In this document: positions 51,025-59,816 of the stretch, one piece after another
How positions within the stretch are numbered: position 1 is the stretch's first letter
Layout: the number at the start of each line of letters is the position of its first letter
Position numbers and translations under genes: made by a program
The notes under the pieces: generated by a model
What the model was told of the DNA's origin: nothing
What the model saw: only the letters and a program-made list of their open reading frames with translations
Database searches by the model: none
NCBI GenBank assembly: GCA_963667605.2
Contig: CAXXUZ010000003.1
Coordinates: 1,798,001-1,862,000 of the forward strand
From: JADLGL01 sp963667605
GTDB taxonomy: Bacteria; Pseudomonadota; Alphaproteobacteria; Rhizobiales; Kaistiaceae
Direction: 5' to 3'
DNA length: 64,000 nt

Positions 51025-52440
51025 ATGACCGATAATTCCTTCGACTTGATCATCATTGGAGCCGGTCCGGGAGGCTATGTCTCCGCGATTCGCGCCGCTC
51101 AGCTTGGACTCAAGACCGCGATCGTCGAACGTAGGCATCTCGGCGGCATCTGTCTCAATTGGGGCTGCATCCCGACCAAATCTCTCCTCCACACCGCCCA
51201 GCTTTACGATCAATTCAAACGGGCGGAACACTTCGGGCTCCGCGCCGAATCGATCGGCTTCGATTGGGAGGGAGTGGTCGGGCGCTCGCGGAAGGCCGCC
51301 GCCCAACTCAGCAAAGGCGTCGACGGTCTTCTCAAAAAGAACAAAGTGCCGGTGATCTGGGGCGATGCGACGATTACGGCCGCCGGCGAAATCACCGTGA
51401 GCAAAACCGACGCGCCGCCACCGCGAGGGGCACGCGGTCCCGGCGCCTATTCGGCGAAACACATCATCATCGCCACCGGAGCACGGCCGCGGGCGATGCC
51501 CGGCCTTGAGCCGGACGGCGATCGGATATGGACCTATTTCGAGGCGATGGCGCCGAAGGCGATCCCAGAGTCGGTGATCGTTGTCGGATCAGGCGCGATC
51601 GGTGTCGAGTTCGCTTCGTTCTATCGGTCGATGGGCACAGCGGTGACGTTGGTCGAAGCAATGCCTCACATTCTTCCGGTAGAGGATGAGGAAATCGTCC
51701 GAATTGCCCAAAAACAATTCCAAAAACGCGGGATTGAGATTCGCGTCGGCACCAAAGTAGATGCGGTCAGCAAGTTGGCCAACAGCGTTTCCGTGACGCT
51801 GCGCGGCGACAAGGACGAGGAGGTCTCAGCCGAGCGTCTGATCCTGGCGACCGGTGTCCAGGGCAAGATCGAAGGCTTCGGTCTCGAGCAACTTGGTGTC
51901 GGTGTGGAGCAGGGGATCATCGTGGCCGATAGACAGGGGCGGACCAATGTGCCGGGCATCTATGCCATCGGCGATGTCGCCGGGCCGCCGATGCTTGCCC
52001 ACAAGGCCGAACATGAGGGCGTGATCTGCGTTGAGGCGATCGCCGGCCAGACGCCGCATCCGCTGGAACGCGAAAAGATCCCGGGCTGCACTTATGGCAG
52101 CCCGCAGATCGCCTCGGTGGGGTTGACGGAAAAGGCGGCCAAGGATGCCGGCTACAACGTCAAGATCGGCCGTTTTCCGTTGATCGGCAATGGCAAGGCA
52201 GTGGTGCTCGGCGAGACCGACGGCACGATCAAGACGGTATTTGATGCCGCTGCCGGCCGGCTCCTGGGCGCGCATCTGGTGGGCCCGGACGTCACCGAAC
52301 TGATCCAAGGGTTTGTCATTGCGATGAATCTGGAGACCACCGAGGCGGAGCTGATCAAGGCCGTGTTCCCGCATCCGACGCTGTCCGAGGCGATGCATGA
52401 GAGTGTGCTGTCGGCCTTCGGCAGGGTGATTCACATATGA
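51025..52440 (+). CDS. lpdA: Dihydrolipoamide dehydrogenase (E3)
   Basis: Reoxidises dihydrolipoamide in the pyruvate dehydrogenase complex, passing electrons to NAD. The 471-residue flavoprotein has the FAD loop IIGAGPGGYVSAIRAAQLG, the redox disulfide Cys43/Cys48 (GGICLNWGCIPTKS), a second nucleotide loop (VVGSGAIGVEFASFY), GIYAIGDVAGPPMLAHKAEH, and the C-terminal His-Glu motif HPTLSEAMHES. A stretch near 128-140 (KTDAPPPRGARGPGAYSAKH) is Pro/Arg-rich; I recall similar stretches in alphaproteobacterial E3. The next gene's possible start overlaps as ATGA. Confidence 0.95.
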   Translation: MTDNSFDLIIIGAGPGGYVSAIRAAQLGLKTAIVERRHLGGICLNWGCIPTKSLLHTAQLYDQFKRAEHFGLRAESIGFDWEGVVGRSRKAAAQLSKGVDGLLKKNKVPVIWGDATITAAGEITVSKTDAPPPRGARGPGAYSAKHIIIATGARPRAMPGLEPDGDRIWTYFEAMAPKAIPESVIVVGSGAIGVEFASFYRSMGTAVTLVEAMPHILPVEDEEIVRIAQKQFQKRGIEIRVGTKVDAVSKLANSVSVTLRGDKDEEVSAERLILATGVQGKIEGFGLEQLGVGVEQGIIVADRQGRTNVPGIYAIGDVAGPPMLAHKAEHEGVICVEAIAGQTPHPLEREKIPGCTYGSPQIASVGLTEKAAKDAGYNVKIGRFPLIGNGKAVVLGETDGTIKTVFDAAAGRLLGAHLVGPDVTELIQGFVIAMNLETTEAELIKAVFPHPTLSEAMHESVLSAFGRVIHI

Positions 52441-52517
52441 GAAGCGGTGGCGATGGGGGCCGACTCGACCTAGATGCAACGGGGTTGCCCGCGAGCGGAA
52501 CTTTAGCTGTAGGCGCA

Positions 52518-52778
52518 ATGAACAACATGGACGTTCGCGATATCGCCGTTTGGGTGGCGATGGGCATCCTCGCCGGCTGGATCGCCAGTTGGTTTGTCGG
52601 CGGCGCTATCGGGATTCTTGGCTACCTCGGTGCCGGTTTGCTGGGCTCCGTGGTCGGCGGCTACCTCGCCCGCCAATTCAACATCAAGCTCAATATTGGC
52701 AGCGTCTTCGTCGAGCAGATGATCATGTCGATTGCCGGCGCGGTCATCGTGCTGTTGATCGCTCGGATCATTTTCTAG
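52518..52778 (+). CDS. GlsB/YeaQ/YmgE family membrane protein
   Basis: A small inner-membrane stress-associated protein of unknown biochemical role. From ATG 52518 it has 86 residues with three hydrophobic helices (IAVWVAMGILAGWIASWFVG; IGILGYLGAGLLGSVVGGYL; MIMSIAGAVIVLLIARIIF) and the glycine-rich GAGLLGSVVGGYLAR motif of this family. The frame is open back to an ATG at 52437 overlapping the lpdA stop, but those 27 residues are hydrophilic and atypical. It lies between lpdA and lipA, apparently in the same transcription unit. Confidence 0.82.
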   Translation: MNNMDVRDIAVWVAMGILAGWIASWFVGGAIGILGYLGAGLLGSVVGGYLARQFNIKLNIGSVFVEQMIMSIAGAVIVLLIARIIF

Positions 52779-52834
52779 CGTCTCGCACCACCGGGCGGCT
52801 TGACGCGTCCGCGGCCTTCGGCCAATCCGGATGT

Positions 52835-53803
52835 ATGGCCATGATCCTCGACACTATCTCCGGACCGGAACGGCCTGCTTCGCTGAGGCATCCCGAAAAG
52901 GCGCAACGACCGGACAGCCTAATCCCGCGAAAGCCGGCCTGGATTAGAGTGCGAGCGCCTGGATCGCCCGGCTTTCGGCAGACGCGGGAAATCGTCCGGT
53001 CGCACGGGCTCGTCACAGTGTGCGAGGAAGCTTCCTGTCCGAATATCGGCGAGTGTTGGGCCGAGCGACACGCCACCTTCATGATCATGGGCGAGATCTG
53101 CACCCGCGCCTGCGCCTTCTGCAATGTGCGCACTGGGCTGCCGCAGCCGCTCGATCCGGACGAGCCGGCCAAGATCGCCGATGCGGTCGCCGAATTGCGG
53201 CTTCGCCATGTGGTGATCACATCGGTCGATCGCGACGATCTCGCTGATGGTGGAGCGGCGCATTTCGTTGCCGTGATCGAGGCCATCCGCGGGAATAGCA
53301 GGGACACCACAATCGAAGTTCTAACACCGGATTTTCTGCGCAAGAACGGAGCACTGGAAACGGTGGTGGCCGCGCGGCCGGATGTGTTCAACCACAATCT
53401 CGAAACCGTTCCGTCACACTATCTCGCGGTTCGACCTGGAGCCCGCTATTTCCATTCGCTCCGGCTATTGCAGCGGGTGAAGGAAGCGGCCCCCGACATG
53501 TTCACAAAATCCGGGATCATGGTTGGGTTTGGCGAGGAACGCGACGAGGTGGTGCAAGTGATGGACGACCTCCGCTCGGCCGGTGTCGATTTCCTGACGC
53601 TCGGGCAGTATCTGCAGCCGACGAGGAAGCATCATCCGGTCGCGCGTTTCGTCAATCCGGACGAATTCGACTCCTATAGATCGATCGCCGAGGCCAAGGG
53701 CTTCCTGATGGTCGCCTCCAGCCCTTTGACCCGATCTTCGCATCACGCCGGCGAAGATTTCGCCAGGCTCAAGGCGGTTCGCGCCGGCCGCCAAAGCGGT
53801 TGA
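52835..53803 (+). CDS. lipA: Lipoyl synthase
   Basis: Radical-SAM enzyme that inserts two sulfur atoms into octanoyl-E2 to give lipoate. The start ATG 52835 (MAMILDTISGPERP) gives 322 residues, the normal size. Both iron-sulfur cluster motifs are intact: the auxiliary cluster Cys63, Cys68, Cys74 (TVCEEASCPNIGEC) and the radical-SAM cluster Cys89, Cys93, Cys96 (EICTRACAFCNV). Further motifs are VITSVDRDDLADGGAAHF, VFNHNLETVPSHY and KSGIMVGFGEERDEV. Its substrate, the lipoyl domain of PdhC, is encoded 5 kb upstream. TTGA overlap with the next gene. Confidence 0.96.
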   Translation: MAMILDTISGPERPASLRHPEKAQRPDSLIPRKPAWIRVRAPGSPGFRQTREIVRSHGLVTVCEEASCPNIGECWAERHATFMIMGEICTRACAFCNVRTGLPQPLDPDEPAKIADAVAELRLRHVVITSVDRDDLADGGAAHFVAVIEAIRGNSRDTTIEVLTPDFLRKNGALETVVAARPDVFNHNLETVPSHYLAVRPGARYFHSLRLLQRVKEAAPDMFTKSGIMVGFGEERDEVVQVMDDLRSAGVDFLTLGQYLQPTRKHHPVARFVNPDEFDSYRSIAEAKGFLMVASSPLTRSSHHAGEDFARLKAVRAGRQSG

Positions 53804-54264
53804 GCCGAGCCGGCGTGCCGAGCTTCTCGACCGATCACACCGTCTCGCACTCGGCGACCGAGATGTTCGATCTCGTCGCCGACATTGAGGCCTACCCCGA
53901 ATTCGTTCCGCTCTGCCGTGGCATGAAAGTCCTGTCACGTGACCGCAAGGACGGTCGGGAGATTATCCGAGCGCTGATGACCGTTTCCTATTCATTCTTG
54001 AAAGAGACGTTCAGCAGCCATGTTGAGTGCGAGCGGAAGCAACTGACGATTTTGGTGTACGCTTTGGATGGGCCGTTCAAGCGCTTGGAGAGCAACTGGG
54101 CATTCGAGGCGATCGACGAGGATAGTTGTCAGGTCCATTTTTCGATCGACTATGAGTTTCGCTCGCGAACGCTAGGGCTGTTGATGGGGACCGTCTTCGA
54201 CCGCGCTTTTCGTCGCTTTGCGGCCGCGTTCGAGGAGCGCGCCGATGTTGTCTATCGGCGCTAA
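53800..54264 (+). CDS. COQ10/RatA-like START-domain protein
   Basis: Polyketide-cyclase/START-fold protein of the family that includes mitochondrial COQ10 (ubiquinone handling) and E. coli RatA. The 154-residue sequence has HTVSHSATEMFDLVADIEAY, then PEFVPLCRGMKVLSRD and the end SRTLGLLMGTVFDRAFRRFA, all typical. The start is TTG, overlapping the lipA stop by 4 bases. The lipA-coq10 pair is conserved in Alphaproteobacteria, which favours a respiratory quinone role over toxin activity. Its stop overlaps that of the convergent cinA-like gene. Confidence 0.88.
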   Translation: MSRAGVPSFSTDHTVSHSATEMFDLVADIEAYPEFVPLCRGMKVLSRDRKDGREIIRALMTVSYSFLKETFSSHVECERKQLTILVYALDGPFKRLESNWAFEAIDEDSCQVHFSIDYEFRSRTLGLLMGTVFDRAFRRFAAAFEERADVVYRR

Positions 54265-54761
54265 CCGGCGGTCGCCTGCTCGATCAGCATTCGTATCGCT
54301 TGGCGCGCCGCGGCCAAGCGAATGGACTCGCGGCCGGTATCGGCGAAGGCATGTTTGACATGGACCGTCGGCCGTCCCTTGACGGCGGAGGCAATGTGGA
54401 CGAGGCCGACAGGCTTTTCCGATGTAGCTCCACCGGGTCCGGCGATGCCGGTGATCGCAACGGAAAGATCGGCGCCCGATCGCGCCAGCGCTCCCTCGGC
54501 CATGGCAATCACGACCTCCTCGCTGACCTCGCCATGCTGTTCAATGAGTTCCGGCGGTATACCGAGAAGGTCGGTCTTGGCTACGTTCGCATATGTGACG
54601 ACGCCCCAGTCGAAGACGCGGCTGGCCCCCGGAATCTCTGTGATCGCGGCGGCGATGAGGCCGCCGGTGCAGGATTCGGCGGTCGCAATCTTGAGACCGG
54701 CGGCGCTGCATTTCTCGATCAGATCGGCAACTTCGCCGCGCAGCGATGCAAGGTCGGTCAT
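54261..54761 (-). CDS. CinA C-terminal-domain protein (nicotinamide-nucleotide amidohydrolase, PncC type)
   Basis: Predicted to deamidate NMN to NaMN for NAD recycling, as known for PncC. The 166-residue protein is the stand-alone CinA_C domain: ATAESCTGGLIAAAITEIPG with the catalytic serine region, VVTYANVAKTDLLGIP, VAITGIAGPGGATSEKPVGL, and a C-terminal helix ESIRLAAARQAIRMLIEQ. It lacks the N-terminal MoCF domain of full CinA. Its start codon shares one base with the ispDF stop (TGATG), so it is translated in the ispDF operon. Confidence 0.9.
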   Translation of the reverse strand: MTDLASLRGEVADLIEKCSAAGLKIATAESCTGGLIAAAITEIPGASRVFDWGVVTYANVAKTDLLGIPPELIEQHGEVSEEVVIAMAEGALARSGADLSVAITGIAGPGGATSEKPVGLVHIASAVKGRPTVHVKHAFADTGRESIRLAAARQAIRMLIEQATAG

Positions 54762-55945
54762 CAGGGAACCGAGGGAAGGCGAATGGTGGCGGTCGCCAGG
54801 GCGGCTATACCCTCGCCTCGTCCAATGAAGCCCAGCCGTTCGTTGGTCGTGGCCTTGACGGCAACTCGATCGACGTCGATGCCGCTGATTTCGGCGATTC
54901 GGTGCCGCATCGCCTCACGATGCGGCCCGATTTTGGGCGCTTCGGCGATAATCGTAACGTCAAGATGGACGACGGCGCCGTCTCGCGTTTGCAGACGCGA
55001 CACCGCGGCGGCCAGGAACCGACCTGAGTTCGCGCCTGCCAGCGAGGAATCAGAGGGCGGGAAATGCGTCCCGATGTCTCCCTCGCCGATCGCTCCGAGG
55101 ATAGCATCGGTCAAGGCATGGAGGACGACGTCGGCGTCGGAATGGCCGATCAGGGCCTGATCGTGCGGGATGCGGATGCCGCCGAGCATAATATTGGTGC
55201 CGGGGCCGAGGGCATGAACATCATATCCGGTGCCGACGCGTGTCTCGGAGCCCGCCGCCAGAAAACGCTCCGCCATCTTGAGGTCCTCCAGGTTGGTGAT
55301 CTTGGTGTTGCCGGCGTCGCCTTCAACGATCCGAACCGGCAGCCCCGCATGCTCTGCGATTGCGGCGTCGTCGGTAAAGGCCGCGGTATCCGAGGCGGCT
55401 TGTCGATGGGCCTCAAGGATCGCGGCGAATTTGAAGCCCTGTGGCGTTTGCGCGGCATAAAGGCCATCACGGGAAAGGGTCGCCTCTACATTCCGGTCCG
55501 GCCCGGCGCGCTTCAGCGTGTCGGCGATCGGAACCGCGGTCATCACCGCCGGGTTTTCCGCCAACGCCGCGATGACGCGATCGATAATTGCGAGGGTCAC
55601 GAAAGGCCGCGCGCCATCGTGGATCAGCACCCATTCCGGAGGGCGCTCCGACAAGGCCTCAAGTCCCAAGCGAACACTCTCCTGCCGCTCTCGGCCGCCT
55701 TCGACTGGCGGGTTGAGCTTTGGATGCGGTTCGATGGTTTCAGCGTACCGCTCGCGATCGTCTGGATGGATGACCACTGTCACCTGGCCAACTGAAGGAT
55801 GATCAAGAAACGGCCGTGCGCTGCGGGCCAAAATGGTCGCCCCGCCGAGCCGCCGATATTGTTTGGGCGTGCCGCTGCCGGCGCGAACGCCGCGGCCTCC
55901 GGCGACGACCAAGGCTGTAATCGGGCCGGGCGAAAGGGCTGCCAT
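54761..55945 (-). CDS. ispDF: Bifunctional IspD/IspF enzyme of the MEP pathway
   Basis: Fused enzyme for two non-consecutive MEP steps: CTP-dependent cytidylylation of MEP (IspD) and cyclisation to MEcPP (IspF). The 394-residue protein has the IspD part first (ALVVAGGRGVRAGSGTPKQY; GRERQESVRLGLEAL; ATLSRDGLYAAQTPQGF). From about 235 on it has the IspF part (RVGTGYDVHALG; GHSDADVVLHALTDAILGAI; KATTNERLGFIGRGEGIAA) with metal ligands in DVH and the later histidine. The fusion is characteristic of Alpha- and Epsilonproteobacteria. It is divergent from dusB and co-operonic with the cinA-like gene. Confidence 0.96.
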   Translation of the reverse strand: MAALSPGPITALVVAGGRGVRAGSGTPKQYRRLGGATILARSARPFLDHPSVGQVTVVIHPDDRERYAETIEPHPKLNPPVEGGRERQESVRLGLEALSERPPEWVLIHDGARPFVTLAIIDRVIAALAENPAVMTAVPIADTLKRAGPDRNVEATLSRDGLYAAQTPQGFKFAAILEAHRQAASDTAAFTDDAAIAEHAGLPVRIVEGDAGNTKITNLEDLKMAERFLAAGSETRVGTGYDVHALGPGTNIMLGGIRIPHDQALIGHSDADVVLHALTDAILGAIGEGDIGTHFPPSDSSLAGANSGRFLAAAVSRLQTRDGAVVHLDVTIIAEAPKIGPHREAMRHRIAEISGIDVDRVAVKATTNERLGFIGRGEGIAALATATIRLPSVP

Positions 55946-56055
55946 TTTTCAGGGGCGCTGTCCGATGATTGTCGCCAATGTCTGGGAAACGAATAGCAGT
56001 CCTTCGTTGAGGTCAACGCTTTTCGCTTGCTCACCGTCCGCCGGTGGCTAATATG

Positions 56056-56077
56056 TAGGCAAGTGAGATTTTGCCTA
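56056..56077. promoter_or_regulatory. 7-bp inverted repeat abutting the dusB start
   Basis: TAGGCAA (56056-56062) and TTGCCTA (56071-56077) are exact inverted copies with an 8-base spacer, ending one base before the dusB ATG. No normal ribosome-binding site is seen, apart from GTGAG in the spacer. It could be an operator for the dusB-ntr operon or a hairpin hiding the start codon. Confidence 0.45.
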
Positions 56078-56078
56078 A

Positions 56079-57131
56079 ATGATAGCCACAGATCCCGGAC
56101 CGGTGCCGGATAGTATCGCCGTTTTGAGCGAGCCGCTGACCGTCGGCGATGTCGTGTTGCCCAATCGCGTATTCATGGCGCCGATGTCGGGTGTGACCGA
56201 TTTGCCGTTCCGGCGGCTGGCGATCGAGTATGGCGCCGGCTTGGTGATCTCGGAAATGGTAGCGAGCGAGCAATTGGCGCTCGGCAATGCCGAAGCCCAC
56301 CTCCGGGCGCTAGCAGTCGAGAAGGGGCCCCATGTCGTTCAGTTGGCGGGTCGCGAGGCGCGCTGGATGGCGGAGGGCGCGCGTGTGGCCGAAGGGGCGG
56401 GCGCCGATGTCATCGACATCAATATGGGCTGCCCGGCCAAGAAGGTGACTTCGGGCTACTCCGGATCCGCGCTGATGCGCGATCTCGACCATGCCGAAGC
56501 CCTGATCGAAGCAACGGTGGCGGCGACGGCGCGCCCAGTAACGCTGAAGATGCGCCTTGGTTGGGACACCCAATCAATCAATGCGTCGGAGCTTGCGCGC
56601 CGCGCCGAGTCCGCCGGCGTTCGAATGATCACGGTCCACGGGCGGACGCGGTGCCAGTTTTTCGACGGAACGGCTGATTGGCGGGCCGTTGCCGCGATCA
56701 AGGCGAATGTGACAATTCCGGTGATTATCAATGGCGACATCGGCGACCTTGACGGTGCCGGGCGCGCGCTGGCGCAATCCGGCGCCGACGGCATCATGAT
56801 CGGCCGCGCGGCATGTGGCCGCCCGTGGTTGCCGGGAGCACTGGCAAAATCGAGCAAGACGGGGCGCGTAGCGCCGCTGCCGGGCCGGTCAGAAATCGCC
56901 GAGCGTGCCGTCCAACATCACCGGGCCATCATCGACCATTATGGCCCGATGGTCGGCATCCGGGCGGCGCGAAAGCATATTGGTTGGTATCTCGACCGCA
57001 TCGGGGAAACTGGTGCGAGCGTTTCGGCCTCGCTGCGCAGCGAGGCCCTCCGATCGAAGCATTCCGAACAAGTGGAAGGATTATTGATACGGGTCGGCTC
57101 GGCTGTTGATGAAGGAAGGGCGGCGGCATGA
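56079..57131 (+). CDS. dusB: tRNA-dihydrouridine synthase (DusB/NifR3 type)
   Basis: FMN enzyme reducing uridines in tRNA D-loops. The 350-residue protein has RVFMAPMSGVTDLPFRRLAI, DINMGCPAKKVTSGYSGSAL with catalytic Cys118, RPVTLKMRLGWD, ITVHGRTRCQFFDGTADW, NGDIGDLDGA and IMIGRAACGRPWL. It opens the dusB-ntrB-ntrC operon, the well-known nifR3 arrangement in Alphaproteobacteria; its role in nitrogen control is indirect. ATGA joins it to ntrB. A 7-bp inverted repeat directly before the start could matter for regulation of the whole operon. Confidence 0.95.
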   Translation: MIATDPGPVPDSIAVLSEPLTVGDVVLPNRVFMAPMSGVTDLPFRRLAIEYGAGLVISEMVASEQLALGNAEAHLRALAVEKGPHVVQLAGREARWMAEGARVAEGAGADVIDINMGCPAKKVTSGYSGSALMRDLDHAEALIEATVAATARPVTLKMRLGWDTQSINASELARRAESAGVRMITVHGRTRCQFFDGTADWRAVAAIKANVTIPVIINGDIGDLDGAGRALAQSGADGIMIGRAACGRPWLPGALAKSSKTGRVAPLPGRSEIAERAVQHHRAIIDHYGPMVGIRAARKHIGWYLDRIGETGASVSASLRSEALRSKHSEQVEGLLIRVGSAVDEGRAAA

Positions 57132-58240
57132 GCGCCGAGGCCGTCGAAAAGAGCGCGGATGCGGGTGGTCAGGCCGCGCTACTCGACGCGCTGCCGCATC
57201 CGGTGGTGCAAATCATGAACAACGGCCGCATCGCCGAAGCGAATCATGCTGCCGAAACCTTCTTCAGGACCTCCGCGCCGATGTTGCGGCGCAGCGCGAT
57301 CACCCAATTCGTTCCGTTCGGGAGCCCGCTCTTGGCGCTGATCGATCAGGTGAGGAGCCACGATGCCGCCGTCACCGAGTATAGGGTCGACATCGGCACG
57401 CCGCGAACCGGCGGCGAACGCATTGTGGATATATATGCCTCGCCGGGAGAGGGCCTTTCGGTTGTCTTGATGCTTCAGGAACGGACGATGGCCGAGAAGA
57501 TCGACCGCCAACTCACTCACCGTTCCGCCGCTCGGACGGTGACCAGCCTTGCGGCGATGCTGGCCCACGAAATCAAGAACCCGCTGTCTGGGATCCGGGG
57601 AGCGGCGCAACTGCTTGAATCATCTGTCGAAGATGACGATCGTGTGCTTACTCGGCTGATCTGCGACGAGACGGATCGGATCGTCAAACTGGTCGACAGG
57701 ATGGAGGTCTTTTCCGATGATCGACCGATAGAACGTGCCTCGGTGAATATTCATGGCGTGCTGGAGCATGTGAAGCGTTTGGCGCAATCTGGCTTTGCCC
57801 GTGGCGTTGTTTTTCGCGAAGAATACGATCCGTCACTACCGGCGGTGTTCGCCAATCGGGACCAGTTGATCCAGGTGTTTCTGAACCTGGTCAAGAACGC
57901 GGCCGAGGCCATTGGCGGCGGTGGTGAGATCCGTCTCACGACCGCGTTTCGTCCCGGCGTCCGTCTTTCCGTCCAGGGCAATGCCGACAAGGTGTCACTG
58001 CCGCTGGAGTTCAGCGTCGGAGACGATGGACCCGGCGTACCGGTCGATATCATTCCGCATCTGTTCGATCCATTTGTGTCCTCCAAGCCGAACGGAACCG
58101 GATTGGGTCTTGCCCTGGTCGCCAAGATAGTCGGCGATCATGGCGGAGTCATAGAATGCGATCCGCAACCGGGGCGAACCATTTTTCGGGTGTTGATGCC
58201 GGCCTATAGCGGCGCCGACACCGACAATGAGGGAGTCTGA
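57128..58240 (+). CDS. ntrB: Nitrogen regulation sensor histidine kinase NtrB
   Basis: Cytoplasmic kinase/phosphatase that sets NtrC phosphorylation according to PII. The 370-residue protein has an N-terminal PAS domain (about 15-125, ALPHPVVQIMNNGRIAEANH), the HisKA box with His147 (LAHEIKNPLSGIRGAAQLLE), and an ATPase domain with N box (QVFLNLVKNAAEAI), G1 (VGDDGPGVP) and G2 (NGTGLGLALVAKIVGDHGG). No membrane helix is seen, as expected for NtrB. The start overlaps dusB as ATGA; ntrC follows after 4 bases. Confidence 0.95.
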   Translation: MSAEAVEKSADAGGQAALLDALPHPVVQIMNNGRIAEANHAAETFFRTSAPMLRRSAITQFVPFGSPLLALIDQVRSHDAAVTEYRVDIGTPRTGGERIVDIYASPGEGLSVVLMLQERTMAEKIDRQLTHRSAARTVTSLAAMLAHEIKNPLSGIRGAAQLLESSVEDDDRVLTRLICDETDRIVKLVDRMEVFSDDRPIERASVNIHGVLEHVKRLAQSGFARGVVFREEYDPSLPAVFANRDQLIQVFLNLVKNAAEAIGGGGEIRLTTAFRPGVRLSVQGNADKVSLPLEFSVGDDGPGVPVDIIPHLFDPFVSSKPNGTGLGLALVAKIVGDHGGVIECDPQPGRTIFRVLMPAYSGADTDNEGV

Positions 58241-58244
58241 AACA

Positions 58245-59687
58245 ATGCCGTCGGGCACAATTGTCGTCGCTGATGACGATGCGGCAATTAGGACAGTTTT
58301 GAACCAAGCGCTGTCCAGGGCAGGATACGAGGTGCGGCTGACGTCGAACGTTGCGACGCTATGGCGGTGGGTTAGCCGCGGCGATGGCGATCTGGTGATC
58401 ACCGATGTTGTGATGCCGGACGGGAATGCCTTCGACCTTCTGCCCCGGATCAAGCGGGCGCGGCCCGACTTGCCGATCATTGTAATGAGCGCCCAGAACA
58501 CGTTCATGACGGCCATCCGGGCGTCGGAGCGAGGCGCGTACGAGTATCTGCCCAAGCCCTTCGATTTGAAGGAGCTGATCGCCATTGTTGGGCGGGCATT
58601 GTCGGGCCCTAAATCGCGCTGGGTGGAGCCTGAGTCGGACATCAATGACAATATCCCGCTAGTCGGCCGCTCTCCGGCGATGCAGGATATCTATCGGGTG
58701 TTGGCACGGTTGATGCAGACCGATCTGACAGTGATGATCACAGGCGAGTCTGGTACCGGCAAGGAGTTGGTGGCCCGGGCGCTGCACGATTACGGCAAAC
58801 GCCACAATGGTTCTTTCGTCGCGATCAATATGGCGGCGATCCCGCGTGACCTGATCGAGGCTGAATTGTTCGGCCATGAGAGGGGTGCCTTCACTGGAGC
58901 ACAGGCGCGTAGCGCCGGCCGCTTCGAGCAGGCCGACGGCGGGACGCTGTTTCTCGACGAGATCGGTGACATGCCGATGGAGGCGCAGACCCGGCTGTTG
59001 CGGGTGTTGCAGCAGGGCGAATACACAAGGGTCGGCGGGCGAACGCCGATCAAAGTCGAAGTTCGGATAGTTGCCGCTACCAACAAGGACCTTGGCCAGC
59101 AGATCAAACAAGGCCTGTTCCGCGAGGATCTGTTCTATCGCCTCAATGTTGTGCCGATCCGTCTGCCAGCGCTGCGGGAGAGGACCGAGGACATGCCGGA
59201 TCTGATCCGGCATTTCTTTGCATTGGTGGAGAAGGAAGGTCTGCCGGCCAAGCAGTTAGAAACTGCCGCGATGGAGCGCCTGCGCCGCTACCGCTGGCCG
59301 GGAAACGTTCGCGAATTGGAGAACCTGATCAGGCGTCTGGCGGCACTCTACCCGCAAGATGTGATCACCGAGGCGATTATCGAGGCCGAACTCGATCAGG
59401 AGCCAATGTCCGTGCTAGCAACCGAGCAAGGCGAAGACGAGGAAAGCCTCGGACGCTCGGTCGAGCGGTACTTGGCCGACTATTTCGCCGGCTTCGACGA
59501 CGAGCTGCCGCCGCCGGGGCTGTATCATAGGGTGCTGCGCGAGGTCGAATATCCGTTGATCGGCGCGGCTTTGACGGCAACCCGGGGAAACCAGATCAAG
59601 GCGGCTGCGATGCTTGGCGTCAATCGCAATACGCTGCGAAAGAAGATTCAGGACCTTGATATTCAGCTCATTCGCAGCGGCCGATAG
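58245..59687 (+). CDS. ntrC: Nitrogen regulation response regulator NtrC
   Basis: Sigma-54-dependent activator of nitrogen assimilation genes. The ATG at 58245 (MPSGTIVVADDDAA) is chosen with GGGAG 10 bases upstream; a start at 58227 would extend into ntrB. Of 480 residues: receiver domain with phospho-acceptor Asp54 (VITDVVMPDG), AAA+ domain with Walker A GESGTGKE, the sigma-54 loop GAFTGA at 214-219, Walker B-like GGTLFLDEIGDMP, and a C-terminal Fis-type helix-turn-helix (NQIKAAAMLGVNRNTLRKKI). All parts needed for activation are present. Confidence 0.96.
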   Translation: MPSGTIVVADDDAAIRTVLNQALSRAGYEVRLTSNVATLWRWVSRGDGDLVITDVVMPDGNAFDLLPRIKRARPDLPIIVMSAQNTFMTAIRASERGAYEYLPKPFDLKELIAIVGRALSGPKSRWVEPESDINDNIPLVGRSPAMQDIYRVLARLMQTDLTVMITGESGTGKELVARALHDYGKRHNGSFVAINMAAIPRDLIEAELFGHERGAFTGAQARSAGRFEQADGGTLFLDEIGDMPMEAQTRLLRVLQQGEYTRVGGRTPIKVEVRIVAATNKDLGQQIKQGLFREDLFYRLNVVPIRLPALRERTEDMPDLIRHFFALVEKEGLPAKQLETAAMERLRRYRWPGNVRELENLIRRLAALYPQDVITEAIIEAELDQEPMSVLATEQGEDEESLGRSVERYLADYFAGFDDELPPPGLYHRVLREVEYPLIGAALTATRGNQIKAAAMLGVNRNTLRKKIQDLDIQLIRSGR

Positions 59688-59816
59688 GGCCGCCATCGTC
59701 GGCCTGACATGCTCCGGCATTGAATTTGTTGCTTTTCAGTCACAATGCTGTTGCAATCATGTCATGGGTTCCGATAGCGATCATCCGCGGCGATGATAAG
59801 GGACTAACCGGAAGGC

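Noticed and set aside
51400..51450. Pro/Arg-rich stretch in LpdA as a possible insertion
   Set aside because: I recall similar stretches in alphaproteobacterial dihydrolipoamide dehydrogenases, so it is probably normal for the group.
59688..59816. A sigma-54 promoter between ntrC and ntrY
   Set aside because: The nearest GG and GC doublets are not spaced by ten bases, and no full TGGCAC-N5-TTGC match is present.
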